This document shows, in pieces, positions 16,299 through 24,689 of a stretch of DNA of 37,131 nucleotides. Position 1 is the stretch's first letter. Every line of letters starts with the position of its first letter. Origin of the DNA: Acidimicrobiia bacterium (GTDB taxonomy: Bacteria; Actinomycetota; Acidimicrobiia; Spongiisociales; ZC4RG35); the NCBI GenBank assembly GCA_025922945.1, contig JAICGW010000013.1:1-37131 (forward strand), read 5' to 3'. A program made the position numbers and the translations under genes. The notes beneath the pieces were generated by a model. That model searched no databases, was not told the DNA's origin, and worked only from the letters and a program-made list of their open reading frames with translations.

Positions 16299-17129
16299 AT
16301 GTCTGTGCCCAGCCAGCAAGACAAGCGGATTCCCGTCATGGGGAGTGAAGCAATTGCCGATCATCCGCACGCCGAGACCGTGTTTCGGATCGAGAAGGGG
16401 CGGTTTCCTTACTGGTTAGTCCTGTTGGTGCTGATTCTCGGGTACATGGGCTACTTGACGTTCTTTTCGCCTCGCTTCGCCGGAGCTCGAGGTGCAATCG
16501 TCCCCGGACTGTTCATCACGATTCGGGCCACCCTCATTGCCTTTGCGATGGCCGTAGTCATTGGATTGATCACCGGGCTTGGTCGTGTCTCCAGCAATAC
16601 CGTCTTTCGAACTCTTGCCACGACCTACATCGAGTTCATACGTGGCGTGCCGATGCTGGTTCTCATTTTCACGGTCGCCCTTGTCATCGTCCCGTTGGTA
16701 TCTGAAGCCGTCGGGATGCCTAACCGACTACCGCAGGAGGCGCGGGCGATCGTCGCTTTGGCCTTGATTTATGGGGGGTATATCGCCGAGGTGTTTCGGG
16801 CGGGCGTCGAGTCAGTGCATCCCGGGCAAATGGAGGCCAGCCGTTCACTGGGAATGACCAAGGTCGCTTCCATGCGATATGTGGTGCTGCCTCAGGCAGT
16901 TCGAAACGTATTGCCTGCCTTGGGAAACGACTTCATCTCGATGTTGAAAGACTCCTCGCTGCTTTCGGTTCTCGGCGTGACCGAGATCACTCAAGAGGCG
17001 AGGCTCTTCTCCAACAGCACTTTCCAGTTTCGAGAAGGATTTCTTGTGCTCACTTTCCTTTACCTGAGTATGACCCTGGTTCTTTCTCTGGTCGTGGGTT
17101 GGCTCGGTCGAAGGCTCGAACGTGGTTGA
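16299..17129 (+). CDS. Amino-acid ABC transporter permease (HisM/GlnP family)
   Basis: This protein is about 276 residues from ATG 16299. A polar N-terminus is followed by a hydrophobic helix (WLVLLVLILGYMGYLTFF) and about five more membrane segments. The family signature is clear: TYIEFIRGVPMLVLIF, IALALIYGGYIAEVFRAGVESV-like sequence, HPGQMEASRSLGMTKVASMRYVVLPQAVRNVLPALGN (coupling loop), and KDSSLLSVLGVTEI. A single permease gene implies a homodimeric channel. Start is unsure: TTG 16284, ATG 16299 and ATG 16338 are all in frame and none has a ribosome site. The stop overlaps the ATPase gene by eight bases. Confidence 0.9.
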   Translation: MSVPSQQDKRIPVMGSEAIADHPHAETVFRIEKGRFPYWLVLLVLILGYMGYLTFFSPRFAGARGAIVPGLFITIRATLIAFAMAVVIGLITGLGRVSSNTVFRTLATTYIEFIRGVPMLVLIFTVALVIVPLVSEAVGMPNRLPQEARAIVALALIYGGYIAEVFRAGVESVHPGQMEASRSLGMTKVASMRYVVLPQAVRNVLPALGNDFISMLKDSSLLSVLGVTEITQEARLFSNSTFQFREGFLVLTFLYLSMTLVLSLVVGWLGRRLERG

Positions 17130-17874
17130 CGAACTCACACGGGATGAAGATCGGATCGTTGTCGATCATCTTCATAAATACTTTGGCTCGGTTAAGGCGG
17201 TGAACGACGTGACGATGCGCGTCAAAGTCGGTGAGGTAATGGTGATCGTCGGCCCGTCCGGCTCCGGCAAATCAACGCTGCTGCGCTGTCTAAACCACCT
17301 TGAGATACCCACCAAGGGAGCGGTTTATCTAGATGGTGTTCACCTTGAAAGCCCTTCTACGGACATCAACCAGGTGCGTCGTGAGGTGGGAATGGTCTTT
17401 CAGCAGTTCAACCTCTTTCCCCACCTGACGGTTCTCGACAACCTCACCCTGGCTCAGCGCAAGGTACGAGGTCGGTCGCGAGAGGAGGCGGAAGAGGTTG
17501 CTCACCAGCAGTTGCGACGCGTTGGTATACCCGAAAAAGCCGGTATGAAGCCGAGCCAGCTTTCGGGCGGCCAACAGCAACGAGTGGCGATCGCTCGTTC
17601 GCTTTCGATGAATCCCAAGGTCATGCTTTTTGATGAGCCCACTTCCGCTCTCGATCCGGAGATGATCAAGGAAGTGCTCGATGTCATGCTTGAGCTCGCC
17701 TCCTCAGGTATGACGATGGTCGTGGTCAGCCATGAAATGGGGTTCGCCCGTCAGGTGGGCTCACACCTGGTGATGATGGATGAAGGCAGAGTGGTCGAGG
17801 AGGGATCGGCTGCCGAAATCTTTGCCAACCCGCAGAACCAGAGGACCAGGGACTTCTTCTCGAAAATCCTTTGA
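17122..17874 (+). CDS. glnQ: Amino-acid ABC transporter ATP-binding protein (GlnQ type)
   Basis: This 250-residue ATPase drives the preceding permease. It has Walker [10 protein letters not shown] (44-52), Q-loop [17 protein letters not shown] (91-107), signature LSGGQQQR (147-154), Walker B VMLFDEP (167-173), TSALDPEM and switch His204 in [10 protein letters not shown]. The sequence is typical of the polar amino-acid subfamily; the FNLFPH motif separates it from other ABC proteins. GTG 17122 overlaps the permease stop by eight bases and indicates coupled translation. The substrate cannot be read from the ATPase. Confidence 0.94.
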   Translation: MVDELTRDEDRIVVDHLHKYFGSVKAVNDVTMRVKVGEVMVIVGPSGSGKSTLLRCLNHLEIPTKGAVYLDGVHLESPSTDINQVRREVGMVFQQFNLFPHLTVLDNLTLAQRKVRGRSREEAEEVAHQQLRRVGIPEKAGMKPSQLSGGQQQRVAIARSLSMNPKVMLFDEPTSALDPEMIKEVLDVMLELASSGMTMVVVSHEMGFARQVGSHLVMMDEGRVVEEGSAAEIFANPQNQRTRDFFSKIL

Positions 17875-17947
17875 GACATCAGGTCTCAGACCTCAGACAT
17901 CGGACGTCAGCCTGCAACATTCGAAATCTGGAGTCTGAAATCTGAAG
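17875..17947. repeat. Short imperfect direct and inverted repeats after glnQ-type gene
   Basis: The gap before dxs is made of near-repeats. AGGTCTCAGACCT (17881-17893) is a perfect palindrome around one base. CAGAC units recur in the left half. GAAATCTG occurs twice (17923-17930 and 17937-17944), and the right half (GTCTGA) is complementary to TCAGAC in the left. TGAGAC at the glnQ stop can also pair with GTCTCA (17883-17888). Base composition is less GC-rich than the genes. It may act as a weak terminator or be a decayed repeat; its role is not known. Confidence 0.45.
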
Positions 17948-17959
17948 CCTTATATCTCC

Positions 17960-17965
17960 TAGGCT
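17960..17965 (+). promoter_or_regulatory. -10 element (TAGGCT) for leaderless dxs
   Basis: TAGGCT (TAnnnT) lies 13 to 8 bases before the dxs GTG at 17973, with no Shine-Dalgarno sequence between. The transcript would begin at or next to the start codon. Confidence 0.5.
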
Positions 17966-17972
17966 TTCATCC

Positions 17973-19865
17973 GTGACGCTGCTCGAGGGGGTGGATTCCC
18001 CCGCCGACCTCCGCCGTTTGTCCGATGACGAGCTAACCCAACTCTGCGAGGAAATCCGGCAGTTTCTGGTAGATCAGATCGCCCGCACCGGGGGCCACCT
18101 CAGCCCCAATCTCGGCGTGGTCGAACTCACCCTCGCCTTGCATCGGGCCTTCGACAGCCCTCGCGATCGGATCATCTGGGACGTCGGACATCAGGCGTAC
18201 GTCCACAAGCTGATCACGGGACGGCGCGACGACTTCCCGACCCTTCGCCGATTTGGCGGGCTCTCGGGTTACCCGAGCCGCGAGGAGAGTCCCCACGATT
18301 TCGTCGAGAACAGCCATGCCTCGACGGCGCTTTCCTATGCCCTGGGCCATGCTCTCACCAATCCCGATTACTGGACGGTGGCAGTGGTGGGCGACGGTGC
18401 CCTCACCGGCGGGATGGCATATGAGGCGTTGAACCACATTTCCGTGAGTCGTCCTTCGAATTTGGTGATCGTCGTCAACGACAACGGGCGTTCCTATGCC
18501 CCCACCGTTGGCGGGTTGGCGGCACTGGCCAACCTCGCCCACCTTCGACTCGATCCCCGGTATGAGTGGATGAAGCGCACGTTCGGGCGGATGCTGCGAG
18601 GACTGCCCTTGGTGGGGGAGACCGCCGATGAGATGGCCAACCGTTTTAAGGAGGCCGTCAAGCAGATTCTCGAACCCTCCACCGTCTTCGACACGCTTGG
18701 TCTGAAGTACTCGGGACGTATCGACGGTCACGACCTCAAGCAGCTCGAGACCACCTTGCTCAAGGTGAAGGAATACGGCGAGCCGGTGATCGTCCACGTC
18801 GTCACCGAGAAGGGGAAGGGTTATCCCCCCGCCCTTAGTGACGAGATCGACAAGCTGCATGGAGTGTCGAGCTTCGATGTTCGCACCGGTCGGGCTCTCA
18901 AAGAGGAGCTGAAGTACACCGACATCGCCGGGCGGGCATTGCTGGAGGAGGCTCGACTCCGTCCCGAGGTGGTTGCCATCTCGGCGGCAATGATCTCCTC
19001 GACCGGCCTGGCCGAGATGGCCCTCGAAATGCCCGATCGGGTCCACGACACCGGAATCGCCGAGCAGCATTCGGTGACGCTGGCGGCCGGTATGGCGATG
19101 GCTGGCAAGCGCCCGGTGGTGGCGATCTACTCGAGCTTCCTCCAGCGGGCTTTCGACCAGATCATCACCGATGTGGCCCTGCACAATCTGGGGGTGACCT
19201 TCCTCGTCGATCGGGCAGGGATCACGGGGCCCGACGGCCCGTCCCATCACGGCGTGTTCGACATCTCTTATTTGCGGATGATTCCCAATTTGGTGGTAGG
19301 AACTCCGGCCGATGCAACCGAGCTGGCGGGCATGATTCCCACGGCTCTCGACCACGATGGCCCGGTGGCCATCCGGTTCCCGAAGGCGGCCGCCTCCTCG
19401 TTGCCCATGCTTCCGGCCGAGCCGATCCCGATCGGCGTTTGGGAAGAGCTTTCCGACGGCGACGACGTACTCCTCCTGGCCAGTGGACGCATGACCGAGA
19501 TTGCCCAGAAAGCCGCAGCCTCGCTCAGTACGCACGGAGTTTCATGTCGGGTCATCAATGCCCGCTGGGTGAAGCCACTTGATCCGCGCCTCTTGAGCTG
19601 GGTGAAGGCTGCGGACCTGGTCGTCACACTGGAAGACAACGTCATCGCCGGAGGATTCGGCGCGGCCGTGTTGGAGGAAGTGGCGCCGGCCGGTTTGGCC
19701 GGCCGGGTGCGGGTGCTCGGAATCCCCGATCGTTTTCTCCCCGCGGGGAGTGTCGACGAATTGCTCCATGAAGTGGGGCTTGACTCCGAGGGAGTGAGCG
19801 GACGAATCCTGGCGATGATGGCCGGCGGGACCCGGGACAAAGCCAGGCGGCCTAAACGGGGCTGA
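17973..19865 (+). CDS. dxs: 1-deoxy-D-xylulose-5-phosphate synthase
   Basis: This 630-residue thiamine-diphosphate enzyme joins pyruvate and glyceraldehyde-3-phosphate, the first step of the MEP isoprenoid pathway. Visible residues include His42 in GGHLSPNLG, the SHASTALSYALG stretch (114-125), the ThDP/Mg motif VVGDGALTGG (138-147) with VVNDNGRSYAPTVGG, GRIDGHD, and the catalytic Glu364 in GIAEQHSVTLAAGMA. Then come YSSFLQRAFDQ and DRAGITGPDGPSHHG. All domains (ThDP, pyrimidine-binding, C-terminal transketolase) are intact. NDNGRSYAP is the actinobacterial variant of the loop. The start is GTG 17973. The 3' end overlaps the membrane-protein gene on the other strand by 14 bases. Confidence 0.97.
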   Translation: MTLLEGVDSPADLRRLSDDELTQLCEEIRQFLVDQIARTGGHLSPNLGVVELTLALHRAFDSPRDRIIWDVGHQAYVHKLITGRRDDFPTLRRFGGLSGYPSREESPHDFVENSHASTALSYALGHALTNPDYWTVAVVGDGALTGGMAYEALNHISVSRPSNLVIVVNDNGRSYAPTVGGLAALANLAHLRLDPRYEWMKRTFGRMLRGLPLVGETADEMANRFKEAVKQILEPSTVFDTLGLKYSGRIDGHDLKQLETTLLKVKEYGEPVIVHVVTEKGKGYPPALSDEIDKLHGVSSFDVRTGRALKEELKYTDIAGRALLEEARLRPEVVAISAAMISSTGLAEMALEMPDRVHDTGIAEQHSVTLAAGMAMAGKRPVVAIYSSFLQRAFDQIITDVALHNLGVTFLVDRAGITGPDGPSHHGVFDISYLRMIPNLVVGTPADATELAGMIPTALDHDGPVAIRFPKAAASSLPMLPAEPIPIGVWEELSDGDDVLLLASGRMTEIAQKAAASLSTHGVSCRVINARWVKPLDPRLLSWVKAADLVVTLEDNVIAGGFGAAVLEEVAPAGLAGRVRVLGIPDRFLPAGSVDELLHEVGLDSEGVSGRILAMMAGGTRDKARRPKRG

Positions 19866-20292
19866 GGCCGATCTCGTCCGGGATGTAAGGGGGTCGGGGA
19901 GCAGGCTCGACCATCACGACAAATCGGCTGACTGGTTCCCGGGCGATCGTCGGATAGGTTTGGGGGACCGGGTCGGGGATCTGGACCACCTCGACCCAAT
20001 AGGGGTCACTGATTGCTTCAATTTGCGTCGGTTGCGAAACGTCCATCACGATCCTCGTACTCGGGGCGGAAACTGAGACCGCCACGATGAAGACCATCGC
20101 CAGCGCCAGGCTCCCATGCGCCACCGGACGGAGCATCCACCGGCTCCAGCGGTCCCAGGCCCTTTGCAGTCGGCTCGGCCGTGTCGGTGGGGCAACCGCC
20201 ATCGCCTGACGGAGGTTGCTCTCGAGCTGATCCACGAATTGGTCGATCGAGGGTGGCGCCGGTCGTCGAAAAGTGAATCTTCTAGATCGCAT
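19852..20292 (-). CDS. Single-pass membrane protein paired with ECF sigma factor (possible anti-sigma)
   Basis: The protein has 146 residues: a basic, soluble N-terminal segment (1-58), one membrane helix (about 59-76, SLALAMVFIVAVSVSAP), and an external Pro-rich tail of about 70 residues. Its start overlaps the sigma gene by 11 bases, the usual arrangement for an anti-sigma factor. However, the N-terminal segment lacks the zinc-binding HxxxCxxC motif of ZAS-type anti-sigmas. It therefore could be a different anti-sigma class or simply a co-expressed protein. No match to a named family is recognised. Confidence 0.65.
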   Translation of the reverse strand: MRSRRFTFRRPAPPSIDQFVDQLESNLRQAMAVAPPTRPSRLQRAWDRWSRWMLRPVAHGSLALAMVFIVAVSVSAPSTRIVMDVSQPTQIEAISDPYWVEVVQIPDPVPQTYPTIAREPVSRFVVMVEPAPRPPYIPDEIGLSPV

Positions 20293-20866
20293 GGTGGGCT
20301 TCCGATTCGGGGATTGGCTCGAGGATCTGTCGGAGATGCCTGCGGGCCCGGGACAGCCGGAGCCGGGCGGCGTTGGGGCTGAGCTTGAGCACCTCGGCGA
20401 CTTCGGCCGGGCTGAGGCCGTCGTAAGCCACTAATTCGATGACTTCTCGCTCCCCCGTGCTCAGCCGCGCCAATCCCGCCTCCAGTGCCGGTCGCTGGCG
20501 GGCGGCATCGATAGCGGAGGCGACCGCGTCTTCTTCCGAGGCGGTGAAGTGGAGGTGGCTGTTGCTGCTCTTGATGAGGAGGCGCCGCGCCCCTGCCATG
20601 CGTCGCCGCTGCTTGGCCAGGACTCGGCGCGCGATTCCAAAGAGCCAGGGGAGGGCCGTTTCGGTCTCGGGGATATAGCGACCGGCGGCCTGGAGGGCGA
20701 CGAGAAAGGTCTCGGCCACTAAGTCGCCGACATCTTCGGGATCACGGCAGCGCCGAAGGGCATAGAGCGTGATGGAAGAGACATGACGGCGAAAGAAGAT
20801 GGCAAATGCATCGGAATCTCCACCGGCGGTGTCCTCCAACAACCGTGCATCGGCTGCGTCAAACAT
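20282..20866 (-). CDS. ECF-type RNA polymerase sigma factor
   Basis: This 194-residue protein has sigma region 2 at about 20-90 (FAIFFRRHVSSITLYALRRC, DPEDVGDLVAETFLVALQ, and a WLFGIARRVLAKQRRR promoter-melting stretch) and region 4 at about 125-185 (LSTGEREVIELVAYDGLSP, EVAEVLKLSPNAARLRLSRA, the helix-turn-helix). Such factors direct polymerase to stress-response promoters. The membrane protein immediately downstream probably controls it. The ATG at 20866 lacks a ribosome site; GGTTAACGGGA lies just upstream. The downstream partner and the amino-acid transporter on the other side may be in its regulon, but this is conjecture. Confidence 0.92.
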   Translation of the reverse strand: MFDAADARLLEDTAGGDSDAFAIFFRRHVSSITLYALRRCRDPEDVGDLVAETFLVALQAAGRYIPETETALPWLFGIARRVLAKQRRRMAGARRLLIKSSNSHLHFTASEEDAVASAIDAARQRPALEAGLARLSTGEREVIELVAYDGLSPAEVAEVLKLSPNAARLRLSRARRHLRQILEPIPESEAHHAI

Positions 20867-20943
20867 GAGTCCCGTTAACCACCCTTATGCGCGAAGTGCC
20901 AACAGCTTGTCATGTTTCTTGGCCTAAAGCCACCAAACCTTCT

Positions 20944-20957
20944 GCGAACCCAGGGTT
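20944..20957 (+). repeat. Palindromic intergenic element, copy 1
   Basis: GCGAACCCAGGGTT, centred on the perfect palindrome AACCC-A-GGGTT. The extended form GCGAACCC-A-GGGTTCCC is one mismatch from full 8-bp symmetry. It lies in the divergent gap between the sigma gene and the binding-protein gene. Identical 14-mers occur at 25444 and, inverted, at 30787. Confidence 0.6.
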
Positions 20958-21028
20958 CCCAGGGTGGCCCTGCCTATCTGTCAGCCCACAGAATCGACCC
21001 TCCCCGGCCCGGTGAGGGCGCGGCTGAC

Positions 21029-21034
21029 TATGGT
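21029..21034 (+). promoter_or_regulatory. Candidate -10 (TATGGT) of the Aap/Bzt-type operon
   Basis: TATGGT fits TAnnnT and lies 45 bases before the GTG at 21079, which has a proper ribosome site. This is a plausible but weak promoter call; no clear -35 was seen. Confidence 0.3.
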
Positions 21035-21078
21035 CAGACCACCGATTTAGGCGGTATCAAACCCCCAAGGGAGGACTA

Positions 21079-22248
21079 GTGAGAGCGAGAACCCTGGCGT
21101 TTCTTGCGGTAGTGATGTTGCTGGCTGCCTGCACTCAGGCGGCGGATACGACTACCGCCCCGACGACCGATACGGGCCCGGCCACGACAGCCGATACCGG
21201 GACGGCAACGACGGCTGATACTGGCGGTGCCACCACCACCACGGCCGACACCGGCACCGAACCAAGTGGAGGCGGCCTGCTGGGCGATATCCAATCGCGG
21301 GGAAGCCTGCTTTGCGGGGTCAACGAGACGGTCCCCGGATTCGGGTTCCTCAACGCAGATGGCACCCGATCGGGCTTCGACATCGATTTCTGCCGGGCGG
21401 TGGCGGCGGCCGTCTTGGGTGACCCAGAGGCGGTGGAATACGTCCCCCTCGACGCCCAGCAACGCTTCACGGCTCTGGCCTCAGGTGAGATCGATGTGCT
21501 GATACGCAACACCACTTTCACCGCTACCCGCGACGGCGGCGAGGGCGCCACCTTCGTCACCACCACCTTCTATGACGGGCAGGGGATGATGGTGTTCACT
21601 GATTCGGGGATCGGCGCCATGGAGGATCTGGCCAACACCGCGATCTGTGTGCTGTCCGGTACCACCACCGAGCTGAACCTTGCAACTCGGTTCGTCGATA
21701 TTCCCTACACCCCGCTCACCTTTGAGGACAATGGAGTTCTTCAGCCCGCCTTCGTCTCTGGACAGTGCGATGGTTGGACTTCGGACAAGTCGCAGTTAGC
21801 CGGCATTCGCTCCGCCTTCCCCGCTGATCAAGGTGGCCCCGAAGCCTTGACCATTCTCGAGGAAACTTTCTCCAAGGAACCCTTGGGTCCGGCGGTCCGC
21901 GACGGCGACTCGCAGTGGGCGCAGGTAGTCGACTGGGTGGTCAACGCCACCATCCTGGCTGAGGAGCTGGGGATCACCTCGGACAACGTCGACACGTTCG
22001 CCGACACCGACAATGCCGAGATCCGAAGGCTCCTCGGATTGGAGATAGAAAGCGACGACGGCACCGCTGTCTTCGACGCCGGGCTCGGCCTGGAGCCGGG
22101 ATGGGCCGCCAACGTGATCGCCTCGGTTGGCAACTACGGCGAAATCTTCGATCGCAATGTCGGCCCGGATACGCCGCTCGGACTGGTGCGAGGGGTCAAC
22201 GATCTCTGGCTGAACGGCGGGCTCCTGTACTCGCCGCCCTACCGGTAG
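21079..22248 (+). CDS. aapJ: Amino-acid ABC transporter substrate-binding lipoprotein (AapJ/BztA type)
   Basis: This 389-residue protein has a signal peptide ending in lipobox LLAAC (Cys18). A repetitive Thr/Asp/Gly/Ala linker (about 20-65, units of TADTGxATT) probably crosses the cell wall. The binding domain then begins (GLLGDIQSRGSLLCGVNETV, PGFGFLNADGTRSGFDIDFCRA), with VEYVPLDAQQRFTALASGEID and IRNTT, typical of AapJ/BztA general L-amino-acid binding proteins. The C-terminal part has SDKSQLAG and ends LGLVRGVNDLWLNGGLLYSPPYR, as in AapJ. GTG 21079 has AAGGGAGG (21067-21074) upstream. Substrate range of the family is broad (Glu, Asp, Gln and others). Confidence 0.92.
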   Translation: MRARTLAFLAVVMLLAACTQAADTTTAPTTDTGPATTADTGTATTADTGGATTTTADTGTEPSGGGLLGDIQSRGSLLCGVNETVPGFGFLNADGTRSGFDIDFCRAVAAAVLGDPEAVEYVPLDAQQRFTALASGEIDVLIRNTTFTATRDGGEGATFVTTTFYDGQGMMVFTDSGIGAMEDLANTAICVLSGTTTELNLATRFVDIPYTPLTFEDNGVLQPAFVSGQCDGWTSDKSQLAGIRSAFPADQGGPEALTILEETFSKEPLGPAVRDGDSQWAQVVDWVVNATILAEELGITSDNVDTFADTDNAEIRRLLGLEIESDDGTAVFDAGLGLEPGWAANVIASVGNYGEIFDRNVGPDTPLGLVRGVNDLWLNGGLLYSPPYR

Positions 22249-22259
22249 GAGATTCGAGA

Positions 22260-22287
22260 AAAGGGGCGGCCTTCAGGCCGCCCCTTT
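22260..22287 (+). terminator. Hairpin between AapJ-type and permease genes (partial terminator)
   Basis: Bases 22260-22271 pair with 22276-22287 to give a 12-bp GC-rich stem and a TTCA loop; the A/T ends give AAA before and TTT after. It begins 12 bases after the binding-protein stop and ends 18 bases before the next start. It mirrors the hairpin at 16251-16280 in the other amino-acid transporter and probably lowers downstream expression. Confidence 0.75.
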
Positions 22288-22305
22288 CTCATAACAAGGG
22301 AGGTT

Positions 22306-23466
22306 TTGATCCCCAGCGCCCGGGTCCCCTTCTGGCGTGACCAGCGAGTACTGCGTGTCGCCGCCCAGGTGGTGGCCGCGCTTGCGGTGTTCTTCCTTCT
22401 CTACGTGCTCTGGTTCAACGTCACCAACAACATGCGCGCCAGGGGCGTGAGGACGGATTTCAACTTCCTCGATCAACCCTTTGGCGTCCGCATCGCCGGG
22501 TCGGACCTTCGGCCCACTGCTCCTGTTCGTTTGGCGCTTCTGAACGGAATCCGCAACACCTTCGCCCTCGCCATCGTCGGTCTTCCGCTGCTCACCATCC
22601 TCGGGGTCTTGGTCGGAGTTGGTCGCCTCTCCACCAACTGGCTGGTGGCCAAGATCTCCTCCGCCTATGTGGAGATCCTTCGCAACCTGCCTCCTTTGCT
22701 GGTGGTGATCTTTGCCTTTCAGGCGGTGATTCTTCGCCTTCCCGCGGCTCGCAATCCGATCACGCCCTTCGGCTGGTTCGTCATCAGCAACCTCGAGTTT
22801 CATGTTCCCGGATTCCGGGCGGGAGACAACTATCGGCCATTCATGCTGGTGGTTCTGGTGGCAGTGCTGCTTGGGGCCCTTCTTTGGTGGTGGCGGACCC
22901 GGGTTCACGAGCGGACCGGCACGCCCCACCATCGTTGGCTCTGGAGCTTGGGAACGATCGCGCTCGTTGGCACTATGGCCTATCTGATCCTGGGCCGGCC
23001 GCTCACCATCACCTTGCCTCAACTCGAGGGGCGCGTGGTGGATGGGGGCTATCGCGGTCTCGGCGCCTTCTTCGCGGTGGTAGGCGCGCTGGCTTTCTAT
23101 ACCTCGAGCCACGTCGCCGAGATCGTGCGCGGATCGATCCTGGCAGTTCCCAAAGGCCAAACGGAGGCGGCGTCGGCGCTGGCCCTTTCCGGGTTCCAAC
23201 GCCTCCGGTTCGTAGTGTTGCCGCAGGCGATGAGAATCGCCCTGCCCCCGATCATCAACCAATACCTCAACTACGTGAAGAACACCTCCTTGGCGATCGC
23301 GGTTGGCTTCGCCGAGGTGACTCTGGTTGCCTTCCAGGCGATCGGCAACGGTCAGCCGGCACCCCAGGTGGTGGTCTTGCTAATGGGCTCATACCTGGTC
23401 TTCAGCCTCGTGATCTCCCTCCTCGTCAACCTTTACAACCGTCACCTCCGGATCGTGGCTCGCTGA
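22306..23466 (+). CDS. aapQ: Amino-acid ABC transporter permease (AapQ/BztB type)
   Basis: This 386-residue membrane protein has about eight hydrophobic segments, longer than ordinary GlnP permeases because of the central insertion typical of AapQ. Motifs: GIRNTFALAIVGLPLLTILG, VEILRNLPPLLVVIFAFQ, SSHVAEIVRGSILAVPKGQ, and the coupling loop ASALALSGFQRLRFVVLPQAMRIALPPIINQYLN. It then reads KNTSLAIAVGFAEV. It pairs with the next gene as a heterodimeric channel. TTG 22306 is the only sensible start near AAGGGAGG (22297-22303), though spacing is short. The stop and next ATG overlap (TGATG). Confidence 0.92.
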   Translation: MIPSARVPFWRDQRVLRVAAQVVAALAVFFLLYVLWFNVTNNMRARGVRTDFNFLDQPFGVRIAGSDLRPTAPVRLALLNGIRNTFALAIVGLPLLTILGVLVGVGRLSTNWLVAKISSAYVEILRNLPPLLVVIFAFQAVILRLPAARNPITPFGWFVISNLEFHVPGFRAGDNYRPFMLVVLVAVLLGALLWWWRTRVHERTGTPHHRWLWSLGTIALVGTMAYLILGRPLTITLPQLEGRVVDGGYRGLGAFFAVVGALAFYTSSHVAEIVRGSILAVPKGQTEAASALALSGFQRLRFVVLPQAMRIALPPIINQYLNYVKNTSLAIAVGFAEVTLVAFQAIGNGQPAPQVVVLLMGSYLVFSLVISLLVNLYNRHLRIVAR

Positions 23467-24689
23467 TGACAACGACCGCGTCCCGTCCGGTGGCTGTGCG
23501 TTGGGTGAAGAAGAACCTTTTTTCGACCCCGCTCAACGTTTTCCTGACGGTCGTTCTAGGCGCGGCGATTGTCTATCTCGCCTACCTGGTGATCCGCTTC
23601 CTCGTCACGTCGAACTTCGAGATCCTTCGGGTGAACCTGGCCTTGTTCATGGTGGGATCGTTTCCCCGGGCTCAACTGTGGCGGGTGGTGGTGGCCTTGC
23701 TGCTGCTCGCCATCATGGCCGGGCTGGCAGGCGGAATGTTGAAGGCGGCGGCGCGGGAAAGATCGAAGGACGCCGGGATCCGGCTGGCGGAAGTACGCGG
23801 ATCGAGGGCGGTAGGCAGCTGGCTGCGACGCTTCTGGCCACTCGGCTTGCTGGTGATCGCGGCTCTGGCGCTGACCCGAACCCTCACCCCCACTTTGGTG
23901 GCGATAGCGGTCGTGGGCCTCTTGGTAGCCAGCCGTTGGCTAGGGGCGCATCTGGGCCCGATCCCCCGCCGGGTGGGCTGGATAGTGGTGGTCTTGTTGC
24001 CTCTCGCCGCCTACTGGATCCTCAGCGCTTCCGGGCTCGGCTGGGACGACTGGGGCGGGTTCATGCTCAACATTTTCTTGACCATCGCCGGGATCCTTTT
24101 TGCGTTCCCCATCGGCGTGGCCCTGGCCCTGGGCCGGCGTTCGACCCTGCCGGTCGTGCGCGCCTTTTCCATCGGCTATATCGAGCTCATCCGGGGTGTC
24201 CCTCTCATCACCCTCCTGCTAATGGCGGTCTTTGCCCTCGGCTTCTTCCTGCCCCGTGACCTACGCCCGGGAAGCGTCACCCGGGTTTTGATCGTGATCA
24301 CGGCCTTCGAGGCTGCGTACATTGCTGAGGTTGTCCGCGGCGGTCTCCAGAGCGTGCCCCGGGGCCAATCGGAAGCGGCGCAATCCCTGGGCCTCCCGGC
24401 GTTGAAGATCACCCGCCTGATCGTCCTGCCCCAGGCTCTGCGTGCGACGATTCCGGCGATGGTGGGACAGTTCATCAGCTTGTTCAAGGACACCACCCTG
24501 GTGGCAATCGTCGGACTCGGTGACATCCTCGCCGCCTCCTCGTTTGCCAATGCCCAGCCGGCTTTCAACGCGCAGGGCTTGGCGCGAATCACGCTGCCGT
24601 TTGTGGCCCTAGCTTTCTGGGCGGGCTCCTTTGCCATGTCACGTGAAGCAGGCCGCCTCGAGCGGCGCCTCGGAATTGGAGAGAGATGA
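23466..24689 (+). CDS. aapM: Amino-acid ABC transporter permease (AapM/BztC type)
   Basis: This 407-residue partner permease has about eight membrane segments. Identity comes from [53 protein letters not shown], and [20 protein letters not shown] with the coupling loop [43 protein letters not shown] follows. The ATG at 23466 overlaps the preceding stop. The same frame stays open far upstream (to 22884) but that part is a shadow of the aapQ-type gene. The end overlaps the ATPase gene by four bases (ATGA). Confidence 0.93.
   Translation: MTTTASRPVAVRWVKKNLFSTPLNVFLTVVLGAAIVYLAYLVIRFLVTSNFEILRVNLALFMVGSFPRAQLWRVVVALLLLAIMAGLAGGMLKAAARERSKDAGIRLAEVRGSRAVGSWLRRFWPLGLLVIAALALTRTLTPTLVAIAVVGLLVASRWLGAHLGPIPRRVGWIVVVLLPLAAYWILSASGLGWDDWGGFMLNIFLTIAGILFAFPIGVALALGRRSTLPVVRAFSIGYIELIRGVPLITLLLMAVFALGFFLPRDLRPGSVTRVLIVITAFEAAYIAEVVRGGLQSVPRGQSEAAQSLGLPALKITRLIVLPQALRATIPAMVGQFISLFKDTTLVAIVGLGDILAASSFANAQPAFNAQGLARITLPFVALAFWAGSFAMSREAGRLERRLGIGER

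Noticed and set aside
18033-19535. 500-codon open frame on the minus strand opposite dxs
   Set aside because: Shadow of dxs caused by high GC; no recognisable domain.
22273-23262. Minus-strand open frame opposite the aapQ-type gene
   Set aside because: Gln/His/Gly-rich translation with no motif, antisense to a clear permease.
22884-23465. Upstream extension of the aapM-type frame
   Set aside because: The open frame is a shadow within aapQ; the ATG at 23466 overlaps the preceding stop and gives a normal permease.
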